Positions 21,529 to 30,747 of a DNA stretch of 64,000 nucleotides are shown here, one piece after another; the stretch's first letter is position 1, and each line of letters opens with the position of its first letter. The stretch is taken from positions 124,001 through 188,000 of the forward strand of contig NZ_JAUYNV010000006.1 of assembly GCF_030698125.1 (NCBI RefSeq), in the 5' to 3' direction. The position numbers were made by a program, and so were the translations under genes. Under the pieces are notes generated by a model. That model ran no database searches and was not told the origin of the DNA. It saw only the letters and a list, made by a program, of their open reading frames with translations. The stretch comes from Methyloversatilis sp. (GTDB taxonomy: Bacteria > Pseudomonadota > Gammaproteobacteria > Burkholderiales > Rhodocyclaceae).

Positions 21529-21564
21529 CGCGCGATAATCCGCGAATGAACGGATCGTCCCGCC

Positions 21565-22884
21565 ATGCGTGAATTCTGGTTTCGCGTCCTGCTGCGCGCG
21601 GTACTGGTCGGCGCCTGCGTGCTGACCGGGCTGATCGCCGGGTCGCTCGTGTTCGGGTTGGCGCTGGCGGTAGGTGTGCTGCTGGCGGGCAGCCTGCGCG
21701 ACCAGTACGAAATAGGCCGCTTCGATCACTGGCTCAATTCGACCGTCGATACGGCGCTGCCCGATGGCGCCGGTCAGTGGGAATTCCTGTTCGCCAAGCT
21801 GGCGCGGCGCGAGCGCAACGCGCGACATCTGCGCGAAGACCTGCGCAGCCGGCTCGAACGCATGCGCGAAGCCAGTCGTGCAATGCCCGACGGCACGCTG
21901 ATCATGTCGCGCGACGAGGTGATCGAGTGGCTGAATCCGATGGCCGAGCAGCATCTCGGTCTCGACGGGCAACGCGATGTCGGCAGTTCGCTGCTCAACT
22001 TGCTGCGTCAGCCGGAGTTCGCCGGCTACCTGCAATCGGGCGACTACACCGAGCCCCTGTCGATGCCTTCGCCGCGCCAGCCCGGCCGCACGCTGCAGAT
22101 TCGCGTGGTGGCCTTTGGCGACGAGCAGAAGCTGCTGCTGTCGCGCGACATCACGCAGCTCGAAAAGCTCGAAACGATGCGGCGCGACTTCGTTGCCAAC
22201 GTGTCACACGAAATGAAGACCCCGCTGACGGTGATTCACGGCTTCCTCGAAACGCTGGAGGACGCGCTGCCCGAACTGCCGCACGAACAGGCGCTGTCCT
22301 TCATCGCGATGGCGCAGCAGCAGTCGGTGCGCATGCAGCGTCTGGTCGATGACCTGTTGACGCTGTCGGCGCTGGAAACCGATGCGCCGATGGCGGAAGA
22401 AGCGGTCGACATGCGCAATCTGCTCGATATCGTGATGATCGAAACACGTGCGCTGTCAGGCGGGCGGCACGAGGTGCTGCTCGAACTGGACAGCCCGCCC
22501 GGCGCGGTCACCGGCTGCGCGCGCGATCTGCGCAGCGCGCTCGGCAATCTGGCCAGCAACGCGGTGCGCTACACGCCGGATGGCGGTCAGGTGCGACTGG
22601 GCTGGACGGTGGTCGACGGCTGCGGCGTTTTCTCGGTCGAAGACAACGGGATCGGCATCGATGCGCAGCACATTCCGCGCCTGACCGAACGCTTTTATCG
22701 AGTCGATCGTGGCCGGTCGCGCGAAACCGGCGGCACCGGTCTGGGCCTCGCCATCGTCAAGCACGTGCTCGAACGCCACCAGGCGACGCTGAATGTCGTC
22801 AGCGAACCGGGCAAGGGCAGTTGCTTCACCGTGCGCTTTCCGGCCCGGCGCACATTGAAACCCATGCAGGCGGTGGCCGCCTAG
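21565..22884 (+). CDS. phoR: Phosphate regulon sensor kinase PhoR
   Basis: The 439-residue kinase has two N-terminal hydrophobic helices (residues about 8-42) with almost no periplasmic loop, a PAS domain (about 100-200) and the H box NVSHEMKTPL (His215). It also has the N box (NLASNAVRYTP), G1 (VEDNGIGID) and G2 (GGTGLGLAIVKH). This is the standard PhoR architecture, which senses through the Pst transporter rather than directly. Confidence 0.93.
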   Translation: MREFWFRVLLRAVLVGACVLTGLIAGSLVFGLALAVGVLLAGSLRDQYEIGRFDHWLNSTVDTALPDGAGQWEFLFAKLARRERNARHLREDLRSRLERMREASRAMPDGTLIMSRDEVIEWLNPMAEQHLGLDGQRDVGSSLLNLLRQPEFAGYLQSGDYTEPLSMPSPRQPGRTLQIRVVAFGDEQKLLLSRDITQLEKLETMRRDFVANVSHEMKTPLTVIHGFLETLEDALPELPHEQALSFIAMAQQQSVRMQRLVDDLLTLSALETDAPMAEEAVDMRNLLDIVMIETRALSGGRHEVLLELDSPPGAVTGCARDLRSALGNLASNAVRYTPDGGQVRLGWTVVDGCGVFSVEDNGIGIDAQHIPRLTERFYRVDRGRSRETGGTGLGLAIVKHVLERHQATLNVVSEPGKGSCFTVRFPARRTLKPMQAVAA

Positions 22885-22962
22885 GTTGTCGCAGGGCTCG
22901 CCCCGGCGGATTCCACATGGTCAATCGGCCATGCGGGCGGCGGGCGGTGAGGTTTTTGTGGC

Positions 22963-22980
22963 AGCGGCGTCCTCGCCGCT
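22963..22980. repeat. REP-like small palindrome
   Basis: AGCGGCG-TCCT-CGCCGCT is a 7-bp hairpin in the spacer between the convergent phoR and 23003 genes. The flanks (ttttgtggc ... cccgca) resemble the GTAGGAGCGGC-type REP elements of other proteobacteria. A T-run precedes it on the plus strand, so it is not a normal terminator. Confidence 0.4.
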
Positions 22981-23002
22981 CCCGCACGGATCGCACCGCC
23001 GG

Positions 23003-24616
23003 CTACTTCGCCAGTTCGCTGAATGCCACCCGTTCGTAATTGATGCCGAAGGTGTTCAGCCGCGTCAGGGTCACGCCGAGCACGCTGTCGTTCAGATAGA
23101 TTTCCAGCGTGCGGTCCTGCTGGAACCAGCCGCGCGGCACGATCAGCGTGGCTTCTTCCCCCATCACCTGTACGGCCGGCAGCAGGAAGGCACGGATGAA
23201 TCGCTCGGCGGGTGCGCCGTCTTCCACCTTGGGCCGTATCGCAATCGCGCGCGGCGTGCCCGGCAGCACATGCAGCCCGACCAGCAGTCGGGCGTCGGCT
23301 TCGACCATCAACCAGGACACACGCGCCACTCGCCAGTGCTCGGCATCAGGACCGAACACGGCGACGATCTGCGCGTGCTCGACCGGGCCGGTGTCCGGCG
23401 GCGCGCGCAGGCGATAGCCCATCACGCTGTGGTCGAGCACGGCCCAGCGCTGGGTCGGATAGTGTGCCCGCGCGCTGGCCTGACGTACTGCCAGACCAGC
23501 GCCATCGTGGGCGCGTTCGCCGAAGGTGGCGATGTCGATGAAGTCGCTGTGGCTGTAAATGCGGGCCGGCGGCGGCTGCACGAACTCGCTGCCGCTGATC
23601 AGGAAGTGCATGGCTTCGAAGCCAAGGGCGATATCGATGTCGCCGGCACCGACGCGCCGCTGGAAGCGGCGCGGATTGGCGGCGTGGCACCACGGCTTGT
23701 AGAGAAGCAGCAGCAGGCGGCCCGCTGAAACAGGGTGGCAATCAGCGCCCAGACCGAGATGTTCCGGTGACAGACCTTGCTTGAGCCCCGCCACGACGCG
23801 CTCGATCTCGCTGGCCAGCCGGGCCGAACCGAGCCGGCGCAGCGATGGCGTGCGGGCGAACACCTCCAGCGGCTTGGCGCCGTTGTCGCGGTTGAGGTCG
23901 ATGGCGTAGGTCTTGGCGTCGGTGCCGCCGAACACGGGCATGATTTCGGTCAGGCTGGCGTACTGGTCCGCCCAGCGGCACACCCATTCGAATTCGCGCG
24001 GACTGCGGCCATACGGGTTCGACAGGTCGATCAGCAGCACGCAGCAGTAGGATTCGGCTGCGCTCTGCGGATAGCCACCCTCCTTCAGGCTGTCGGCCAC
24101 CTGTTGCGTGGCGAAACCCCATTCGTCGGCCGTGCTGAAATAACCGTGCAATTCCAGCCACATGCCGCGCGGGATCGTTCTCCGGGCGCGGAAGTACTCG
24201 ATCACCGCCCGGCCGGCATACAGCACGCAGCGTTGGCAGACCAGCGCGAGTTGCGTGTCGGACAGCGGATGTACGCCGGTCTGCTCGGCCGCCTGAGCAT
24301 AGGCCTGCGCCATGCCCAGCCACAGGGCAACGACCTGGCGCAGCACCGGATCTTCCGCGCCGCCCGGAATCACCGGCCGGCTGCTGTAGCGCACTGCCAG
24401 ACTTTCCTGCAGGAAATGAAGCGGTGCCCGCATGGCTTCCAGCACATCGAGATAATCCGGGCTGCGCGGCGGTGTCTGCCTGAGACCGTACAGCAGCCGG
24501 GTCAACGTATCGCGCACCCGCGGCACATTGGTCAGCGGCAATTCCGCAATCAGCGTCGTGCATTGGTGGACGTCGCGGTAGTTCAGTGTGCCGGGCAGGG
24601 GCGGAATGTCGGTCAT
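23003..24616 (-). CDS. Unrecognised protein with degenerate PilZ-like C-terminus (paralogue B)
   Basis: The 537-residue protein has a long helical first half and a C-terminal region that reads like a PilZ barrel. That region has a D-x-S-x-x-G motif (DHSVMGYRL) followed by VARVSWLMVEADARLLVGLHVLPGTPRAIA. The arginine pair (RxxxR) that PilZ uses for c-di-GMP is not evident, so ligand binding is doubtful. It aligns over most of its length with the gene directly upstream, for example GMWLELHGYFSTADEWG against GYWRRTHACYEAAEKLG. The two overlap by ATGA, so they are coupled. I do not recognise a named family. Confidence 0.7.
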   Translation of the reverse strand: MTDIPPLPGTLNYRDVHQCTTLIAELPLTNVPRVRDTLTRLLYGLRQTPPRSPDYLDVLEAMRAPLHFLQESLAVRYSSRPVIPGGAEDPVLRQVVALWLGMAQAYAQAAEQTGVHPLSDTQLALVCQRCVLYAGRAVIEYFRARRTIPRGMWLELHGYFSTADEWGFATQQVADSLKEGGYPQSAAESYCCVLLIDLSNPYGRSPREFEWVCRWADQYASLTEIMPVFGGTDAKTYAIDLNRDNGAKPLEVFARTPSLRRLGSARLASEIERVVAGLKQGLSPEHLGLGADCHPVSAGRLLLLLYKPWCHAANPRRFQRRVGAGDIDIALGFEAMHFLISGSEFVQPPPARIYSHSDFIDIATFGERAHDGAGLAVRQASARAHYPTQRWAVLDHSVMGYRLRAPPDTGPVEHAQIVAVFGPDAEHWRVARVSWLMVEADARLLVGLHVLPGTPRAIAIRPKVEDGAPAERFIRAFLLPAVQVMGEEATLIVPRGWFQQDRTLEIYLNDSVLGVTLTRLNTFGINYERVAFSELAK

Positions 24617-26163
24617 GCTGCCGGCTCGATACGCGCGAGGTCGAAATCGGCGCCGCGCTCCAGCGATTCAACCAGCCGCACGCGCCGCCGGCCCGCGTCG
24701 CCCGACAGCAGGATGTCGCGTGACTTGCGATACCAGCCTGACGGCAGCGCAACGCATTCCGGCTGGCCGATTCGCTCGACGGCCGGCATCAGCAGTCCGT
24801 GCCCCTGATGTTCGCCCTGGCCGTCGGGTGCGCGGGCCAGTCCGACCGGCTGGGGGGTGCCGGCGAGCAGGCTGATGCCGATCTGCAGTTCGACGCCGTT
24901 CGCCATGACCCAGCAGATGTGGGCCAGCATGAACTGGGTGGCATTGTCCGGCCGTACCGCCAGCAGCATGCCGTTGCTCACGCGCATGCCGTCGCCGCCG
25001 ATACGACGGCCCAGCCGCAGACCGGTGGCGCTGTCGTCGAGGATGCGCCAGTCTTCCACCAGATAACCAGTGGCGGTGGTGGCGGGCGCGCTGGCCGATT
25101 GCACTGAGTCGAGTGCAGCGGCGTCACCGCCAAGAAACTGCTGCACCGCCAGCATGCCGACGACCACCGATGCATTCTGCTGCAGCGGCCGCCTCGGTTC
25201 GGCGCGTGTCAGGCCACCGCGGCAGCAGTGCGTGTGCAGGTGGCGCAGCAGGCGGTCCGCCTGGGCCGGGCTCAGTTCGTCGCCCAGACGCAGCGCGACC
25301 GGCGTTTCACCCTGCGCAAGCAGACCCAGGCGCTTGCGGATGCCGTGTGAAAACTCGTCCAGCACCAGCCAGCGCAGCGAGCTTTCGCGCTGCGCTGCCC
25401 GCGCGATTGCCTCGTCGCTCGACAGGTCGAGCATCAGCGGCGGCAGCGCGCACTGATGGATCGCAGTGTCGAGCAACGCCACCTTGCCCGACCACTTGCC
25501 GAGCCAGCGGTACAGCATGCGCAACTGGCGGTGCGTCAGACCGAACGGGCTGGCGGTGTGCATCAGCACGCACAGCACATAGGCGGCGCGCACGCTGGTG
25601 GGCCGTTCTTCATTCAGCGTGTCGTCCTGGATCTTGCGTTCGGCCGCCCCGAGTTTTTCCGCCGCTTCATAGCAGGCATGGGTGCGCCGCCAATAGCCGG
25701 CCGGGGGCAGATGGGCGGCACGCATTGCATCAAGCTGCATCTGAGACAGCGCGCTCAGCGCGCGGTGCGCAATCAGCCCGACCTGTCCGGCGACGCCGCC
25801 GTCGCCATCAAGCGCCGCGGCCAGGCAGTGCAGGTAGGACGTTGCCAGCGCATCCCACATCGCCTGATTGGCATCGAGGGCTGCGCGCTCGCCGGCCGAC
25901 AGCGGCAGCGGCCGGCCGGCAAAGCGGCTCGACGCGCCGGCTTGCGCATGCAGCACGGCAGCGCGCAGCTCTTCGATCACGCGCAAACGCTCGCCCGCCG
26001 TCATGCGATAGCGGTTCAGAAGATTGATCTGGCCGAGCAGGCTGGCCTGCGCATTCAGTGGCTGCGTGCTGTCGAGCTGCTGCAGCCAGTCGCGCGCCGC
26101 CCGGGCTGTGCCGAGCTCGGGCGGGTGCGTCAGTGCGGTGGCAGGCAGAGCGAACGGGTGCAT
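24613..26163 (-). CDS. Unrecognised protein with degenerate PilZ-like C-terminus (paralogue A)
   Basis: The 516-residue protein starts at ATG 26163 (MHPFALPATALTHPPELG); the longer ORF-track N-terminus is shadow. It is the upstream partner of the 23003 gene and shares its plan: a helical first half, then a C-terminal segment with a D-x-S-x-x-G motif (DDSATGLRLG) followed by ICWVMANGVELQIGISLLAGTPQPV. Again the PilZ arginine motif is missing. Two short segments rich in His/Cys (HLHTHCCRGG) occur near residue 325. The pair is probably one functional unit; the function is unknown. Confidence 0.7.
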   Translation of the reverse strand: MHPFALPATALTHPPELGTARAARDWLQQLDSTQPLNAQASLLGQINLLNRYRMTAGERLRVIEELRAAVLHAQAGASSRFAGRPLPLSAGERAALDANQAMWDALATSYLHCLAAALDGDGGVAGQVGLIAHRALSALSQMQLDAMRAAHLPPAGYWRRTHACYEAAEKLGAAERKIQDDTLNEERPTSVRAAYVLCVLMHTASPFGLTHRQLRMLYRWLGKWSGKVALLDTAIHQCALPPLMLDLSSDEAIARAAQRESSLRWLVLDEFSHGIRKRLGLLAQGETPVALRLGDELSPAQADRLLRHLHTHCCRGGLTRAEPRRPLQQNASVVVGMLAVQQFLGGDAAALDSVQSASAPATTATGYLVEDWRILDDSATGLRLGRRIGGDGMRVSNGMLLAVRPDNATQFMLAHICWVMANGVELQIGISLLAGTPQPVGLARAPDGQGEHQGHGLLMPAVERIGQPECVALPSGWYRKSRDILLSGDAGRRRVRLVESLERGADFDLARIEPAA

Positions 26164-26320
26164 TGCGATCTTGCAGCGGATAGCGATACCTGATTCTATG
26201 TGCCTGCCGCTGTTTGCGTGCGCGCACCCGTCTTGATCGCGCGCTTTTTTTGATCGGCTGCGGCATCGCAACCCGCGGGCATGCGCTGCCCGTGCCAAGT
26301 CACCAGACCGGGAGATCGAC

Positions 26321-26731
26321 ATGTTATCGAGACGCCTGCTGTGCATCGTCACTGTGGCGTGCAGCCCGGCCGCGCTGGCGCAGCCGGTCGAGGACGCAGA
26401 CGGACGACTTACCGACCCGGCCGGCCGGGTGCTGTACACCTTCGATCGCGACAGCGCAGGTGCCAGCGCCTGCAAGGATGAGTGCGCCGTGCAGTGGCCG
26501 CCTTTTTCCGCGCAGGCCGATACGTCGGCAAAGCCGGCCTTCCCGCTGTTGCGCCGTGACGATGGCCGCCTGCAATGGGCGCATCACGGCAAGCCGTTGT
26601 ACTACTTTGTGGGTGATGTGAAACCGGGCCAGGCCAGCGGCGACGGCCTGGGCGGCACCTGGCATGTCGCGCGCACCCGTCCTGCGGCGACACCCGACGG
26701 CGGGCCCGATTACAGCCCCAAAGGCTACTGA
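26321..26731 (+). CDS. COG4315-type exported protein (PF03640 repeats)
   Basis: The 136-residue protein has a signal peptide (LLCIVTVACSPAALAQ). It carries two copies of the short PF03640 repeat: DPAGRVLYTFDRD ... CKDECAVQWPP and DDGRLQWAHHGKPLYYFVGD. These are secreted or lipoprotein-like proteins of unknown function, common in proteobacteria. A GGAGATCGAC ribosome-binding site precedes the ATG. It is convergent with the HIT-DUF3293 gene. Confidence 0.85.
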   Translation: MLSRRLLCIVTVACSPAALAQPVEDADGRLTDPAGRVLYTFDRDSAGASACKDECAVQWPPFSAQADTSAKPAFPLLRRDDGRLQWAHHGKPLYYFVGDVKPGQASGDGLGGTWHVARTRPAATPDGGPDYSPKGY

Positions 26732-26753
26732 GCGGCGCTGCCTGCCGGCGGGA

Positions 26754-27641
26754 TCAGTTGTCCCTCGGGCGCACGCACCACATCAGCCGTGCCATGTCGC
26801 CCGCTTCGCCGCACAACACCGCATTCTGTCCGAAGGCGGCGCCTATCCGCAGCGCTTCCTCCGGGCTGAGGCCGGCGCACAGCAGCGCCGGTTCGGTCCA
26901 GCCGGCGACGCCATCGTCCGGCCAGTTCATGGCTTCGCACACCGGCAGGCCGCGCTGCACCAGCAGCGCGCGCAGGGCGGTGTGCGCGGCGTGGTTGGCA
27001 TCTTTTTCGCAGCGCGACGACCACGGATTGGCGGCGGAAATGACCGCCCAGCGGGTCTGTCCGTGTTCGGCCAGCCAGTGCTCGAGCAGCGGTTCGGGCG
27101 TGCCGATGCGCAGCGTGGCCGGCCCGCCGGGCAGGTCGGCCGCATAGGCGGTGTCTTCGTAGGCCGCGACCAGCTCGGGCGTAACCGCCACCACCGGCAG
27201 CCCCAGCCGCGCCAGCAGCGTGGCGCGCCACAGCGCGGCGGGTATCCGCGGGCGGGCCGCGCCTTCGCGCTGCTTCGCACTCCAGACCGACCCCGGAAAA
27301 TGCGCGTCGTCCGGCCACCGGGCGATGACGTGCCAGTGCAGGTGCGGCACCATGTTTCCGAGGCTGCCCAGGTTGATCTTGTCCGGCTGGGCGATTTCAC
27401 GCACGGCGCGTTCGACCTGCCACACCACCTCCATCAGGTGCTGGCGGTCGGCGTCGCCCAGATCGGTCATTTCACGCACATGCGCATTCCAGACCACGCG
27501 CAGGAAGGCCGGATGGTCGGCATCGCGCGCGTCGATGATGCGCAGCCGCTCATCGCGCCACAGCCAGTGGTGGCCCGGTGCATCACCGCAGATCAGGCAG
27601 GCGGGGACATGATTGCCGGCGTTCGACGCGTCGGCGCTCAA
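26754..27641 (-). CDS. HIT-domain protein fused to DUF3293
   Basis: The 295-residue protein has a HIT domain in its first half, with the histidine triad [13 protein letters not shown] near residue 100 and a zinc-like CLICG near the N-terminus. A DUF3293 domain fills the second half ([14 protein letters not shown] ... [19 protein letters not shown]). HIT proteins are nucleotide hydrolases or transferases; DUF3293 is uncharacterised. The start is TTG at 27641, overlapping the ybiT stop (TTGA), with no better start nearby. The two domains are often separate genes, so the fusion links them functionally. Confidence 0.8.
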   Translation of the reverse strand: MSADASNAGNHVPACLICGDAPGHHWLWRDERLRIIDARDADHPAFLRVVWNAHVREMTDLGDADRQHLMEVVWQVERAVREIAQPDKINLGSLGNMVPHLHWHVIARWPDDAHFPGSVWSAKQREGAARPRIPAALWRATLLARLGLPVVAVTPELVAAYEDTAYAADLPGGPATLRIGTPEPLLEHWLAEHGQTRWAVISAANPWSSRCEKDANHAAHTALRALLVQRGLPVCEAMNWPDDGVAGWTEPALLCAGLSPEEALRIGAAFGQNAVLCGEAGDMARLMWCVRPRDN

Positions 27642-29260
27642 TCTTCGATGCCCTGGCTGGCGAGGTATTCCTCGTAGCCGCCGCGGTAATCGGTGATCTG
27701 TCCATCGGCGCGCATTTCCAGCACGCGCGTGGCCAGCGTCGATACGAAGGCGCGGTCGTGCGACACGAAGAACAGCGTGCCTTCGAAGGCGTCGAGACCG
27801 GCATTCAGCGACTCGATCGATTCCATGTCCATGTGATTGGTCGGCTCGTCGAGCAGCAGCACATTCTTCCGCTGCAGCATCAGCCGGCCGAACATCATGC
27901 GGCCCTGTTCGCCGCCGGACAGCACGCGCACCTTTTTCTTCACGTCTTCGCCGCCGAACAGCAGCCGGCCGAGCGTGCCGCGGATCAGCGTGATCGCGTC
28001 ATCGCCCTCGTAACCGCCCTCGCGCACGTAGCCGCTGATCCAGTCGGTCAGATTCAGGTCGCTGTCGAAATCGGTCGTGTGGTCCTGCGCGAAATAGCCC
28101 AGCCGGGCCTTTTCCGCCCACTTGATCGCGCCGTGCTGCGGTGACAGCTCGCCCACCAGCAGCTTGAGGAAAGTGGTCTTGCCGACACCGTTCTCGCCGA
28201 TGATGGCGACGCGGTCGCCGCCGTCGAAGGTGGCGGTGAAGCCCTTCAGGATCTGCGGGCCGCCGTCGTAGCCGAACACCACGTTTTCCAGTTCGACCGC
28301 CTGACGGTGCAGCTTTTCCTTCGGGTCGTACTCGAAGCGTATCCACGGGTACTGCCGCGAACTCGGCTTGAATTCCTCAATCTTGATCTTGTCGATCATC
28401 TTCAGGCGCGATGTGGCCTGCTTGGACTTGGACGCATTGGCCGAGAAGCGGCGCACGAAGCTCTGCAGGTCGGCCACGCGTTCCTTGGCCTTGGCGTTCG
28501 CCGCGGCGACCCGCTCGCGCGCCTGCGTCGATGCCTCGATGTAGTCGTCCCAGGTGCCCGGATAGACGCGGATGGTCGCGTAATCGAGGTCGGCCATGTG
28601 GGTGCACACCTGGTTCAGGAAGTGACGGTCGTGGCTGATGATGATCATCGTGCTGTTGCGTTCGTTCAGCACGTGTTCGAGCCAGCGGATGGTGTTGATG
28701 TCGAGATTGTTGGTCGGTTCGTCGAGCAGCAGCACATCCGGGTTGGCAAACAGCGCCTGGCACAGCAGCACGCGCAGTTTCCAGCCGGGTGCGACTTCGC
28801 GCATCGGTCCGGTGTGCTGTTCCGTCGGAATGCCGACACCGAGCAACAGTTCGCCGGCGCGCGCTTCGGCGGTGTAGCCGTCGTATTCTGCGAATTCGCC
28901 TTCGAGCTCGGCGGCGCGCATGTAGTCCTCTTCGGTCGCCTCCGGATTCGCGTAGAGAGCGTCCTTCTCCTGCATGCAGGTCCACATTTCAGCGTGACCC
29001 ATCATGACCACGTCGATCACCCGCAGGTCTTCGAAGGCGAACTGGTCCTGACGCAGGAAGGCCATGCGCTCGTGCGGATCGAGCACGACGTTGCCGGCGG
29101 TCGGTTCGAGCACGCCGGCGAGGATTTTCATGAAGGTCGACTTGCCGGCGCCATTGGCGCCGATCAGGCCGTAGCGGAAGCCGCCGCCGAATTTGATGCT
29201 GACATTGTCGAACAGCGGCTTGGCACCGAACTGCATGGTGATGTTGGAAGCGGACAGCAT
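27638..29260 (-). CDS. ybiT: ABC-F family ATPase YbiT
   Basis: The 540-residue protein has two ABC domains in one chain, with Walker A GANGAGKS and GENGVGKT and signatures [10 protein letters not shown] and [12 protein letters not shown] charged interdomain linker ([19 protein letters not shown]) separates them. No membrane helices are present. The sequence opening ([29 protein letters not shown]) matches YbiT rather than EttA or Uup. ABC-F proteins act on the ribosome. The ATG at 29260 is the family start; the ORF-track extension is shadow. Confidence 0.92.
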   Translation of the reverse strand: MLSASNITMQFGAKPLFDNVSIKFGGGFRYGLIGANGAGKSTFMKILAGVLEPTAGNVVLDPHERMAFLRQDQFAFEDLRVIDVVMMGHAEMWTCMQEKDALYANPEATEEDYMRAAELEGEFAEYDGYTAEARAGELLLGVGIPTEQHTGPMREVAPGWKLRVLLCQALFANPDVLLLDEPTNNLDINTIRWLEHVLNERNSTMIIISHDRHFLNQVCTHMADLDYATIRVYPGTWDDYIEASTQARERVAAANAKAKERVADLQSFVRRFSANASKSKQATSRLKMIDKIKIEEFKPSSRQYPWIRFEYDPKEKLHRQAVELENVVFGYDGGPQILKGFTATFDGGDRVAIIGENGVGKTTFLKLLVGELSPQHGAIKWAEKARLGYFAQDHTTDFDSDLNLTDWISGYVREGGYEGDDAITLIRGTLGRLLFGGEDVKKKVRVLSGGEQGRMMFGRLMLQRKNVLLLDEPTNHMDMESIESLNAGLDAFEGTLFFVSHDRAFVSTLATRVLEMRADGQITDYRGGYEEYLASQGIED

Positions 29261-29303
29261 GGCACTCACGGAAAATTGAACGCGCGGATGCGCAAGAGGC
29301 CGG

Positions 29304-29309
29304 ATTGTA
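29304..29309 (-). promoter_or_regulatory. Candidate -10 element for ybiT
   Basis: TACAAT on the minus strand lies 44 bases upstream of the ybiT ATG, with GGTACAATCCGGCC around it. No clear -35 is visible. Confidence 0.35.
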
Positions 29310-29352
29310 CCGGAGCGCACCCGCGGGCCGTTCGGGTCGGTGCAGCGCCCGG

Positions 29353-29381
29353 GTGGCAGGGGGAGGTCGCAGGGGTACAAT
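29353..29381 (+). promoter_or_regulatory. Candidate promoter of gshA-gshB
   Basis: GTGGCA (29353-29358) and TACAAT (29376-29381) are 17 bases apart. The -10 is good, the -35 moderate (4 of 6). Transcription would begin near 29388, about 37 bases before the gshA ATG. Confidence 0.5.
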
Positions 29382-29424
29382 TCGCGGCCTGAATTTCAAT
29401 GCGGATCGCGACCGCCCAACGCCC

Positions 29425-30747
29425 ATGGTGCCTCATCTGACCACCGCGCTCACCGGCCCGCTGCTCGCGCTGGAGCGCTGTTTCCTGGAACGCCAGACCG
29501 ACATCGAACAGTGGTTCCGGTCGCAGTGGCTGGAGCATTCGCCGCCCTTTTATGCCTCGGTCGACTTGCGCAACGCCGGCTTCAAGCTGGCGCCGGTCGA
29601 CACCAATCTGTTTCCCGGCGGCTTCAACAACCTCAACGCCGCCTTTTTGCCGCTGTGCGTGCAGGCGACGATGACGGCGATAGAAAAGCTGTGTCCGGAA
29701 GCGCGCAATCTGGTGCTGGTGCCCGAGAACCACACCCGCAACCTGTTCTATCTGCGCAATGTGGCGCGGCTCGCGCACATCCTCAAGCTCGCCGGGCTGC
29801 ACGTACGCATCGGCAGCGTGCTGCCGGACATCACCGCGCCGACGACGCTGGACCTGGGAGATGGTCAGAGCCTGCTGCTCGAACCGCTGATCCGCCTGCC
29901 GGGCGGGCGACGCATCGGCGTCGAAGGTTTCGATCCGTGCGCCATCCTGCTCAACAATGACCTGTCAGCCGGCGTGCCCGAGGTGCTGCAGAACGTGCAC
30001 GAACAGACCGTCATTCCGCCGCTGCATGCCGGCTGGACGACCCGTCGCAAGTCGCAGCACTTCGAAGCCTACAGCGAGGTGTCGCGCAGCTTTGCGTCGG
30101 TCATGGAGATCGACCCCTGGCTCATCGATCCGATGTTTGACGTCTGCCACGACATCAACTTCCACGAACGCAGCGGCGAAGAGTGTCTGGCGACACGGGT
30201 CGGCGCGCTGCTGGCGCGCATCCGCGACAAGTACGCCCAGCACAGCATCGATCACGACCCCTTCGTCATCGTGAAGGCGGATGCCGGCACCTACGGCATG
30301 GGCATCATGACGGTGCGCGATCCGTCCGAAATCGTCGGTCTGAACCGCAAGCAGCGCAACAAGATGGCCGTCATCAAGGAAGGCATGGAAGTCAGCTCCG
30401 TGCTGATCCAGGAAGGCGTGCCCACCTTCGAGACCGTGGACGGCGGCGTCGCCGAGCCGGTGGTGTACATGATGGACCGCTATGTCGTCGGGGGTTTCTA
30501 CCGCGTGCATGCCGAGCGCGGTCGCGACGAGAACCTGAACGCGCCCGGCATGCACTTCAAGCCGCTGGCGTTCGAATCCTGCTGCACGATGCCCGATCCG
30601 GGCTGCGAGCCGGATGCGCCGCCGAACCGGTTCTACGCGTATGGGGTGGTGGCGCGCCTTGCGCTGCTGGCGGCCAGCATCGAGCTCGACCGCGGCCTGC
30701 CGCTCGACGGCCAGGATGAAGCCGTCGAAACCGAACTGCGCGGCTGA
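29425..30747 (+). CDS. gshA: Glutamate-cysteine ligase (ATP-grasp-like, betaproteobacterial type)
   Basis: The 440-residue enzyme makes gamma-glutamylcysteine, the first step of glutathione synthesis. It belongs to the gshA family found in many betaproteobacteria and Acidithiobacillus and is unrelated in sequence to E. coli GshA. Recognisable stretches are VDTNLFPGGFNNLN, VKADAGTYGMGIMTV and VYMMDRYVVGGFYRVH, the last two ATP-grasp-like. The ATG at 29425 (MVPHLTTALTGP) is the likely start; the ORF-track start at 29305 is upstream shadow. Its TGA overlaps the gshB ATG by one base. Confidence 0.9.
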   Translation: MVPHLTTALTGPLLALERCFLERQTDIEQWFRSQWLEHSPPFYASVDLRNAGFKLAPVDTNLFPGGFNNLNAAFLPLCVQATMTAIEKLCPEARNLVLVPENHTRNLFYLRNVARLAHILKLAGLHVRIGSVLPDITAPTTLDLGDGQSLLLEPLIRLPGGRRIGVEGFDPCAILLNNDLSAGVPEVLQNVHEQTVIPPLHAGWTTRRKSQHFEAYSEVSRSFASVMEIDPWLIDPMFDVCHDINFHERSGEECLATRVGALLARIRDKYAQHSIDHDPFVIVKADAGTYGMGIMTVRDPSEIVGLNRKQRNKMAVIKEGMEVSSVLIQEGVPTFETVDGGVAEPVVYMMDRYVVGGFYRVHAERGRDENLNAPGMHFKPLAFESCCTMPDPGCEPDAPPNRFYAYGVVARLALLAASIELDRGLPLDGQDEAVETELRG

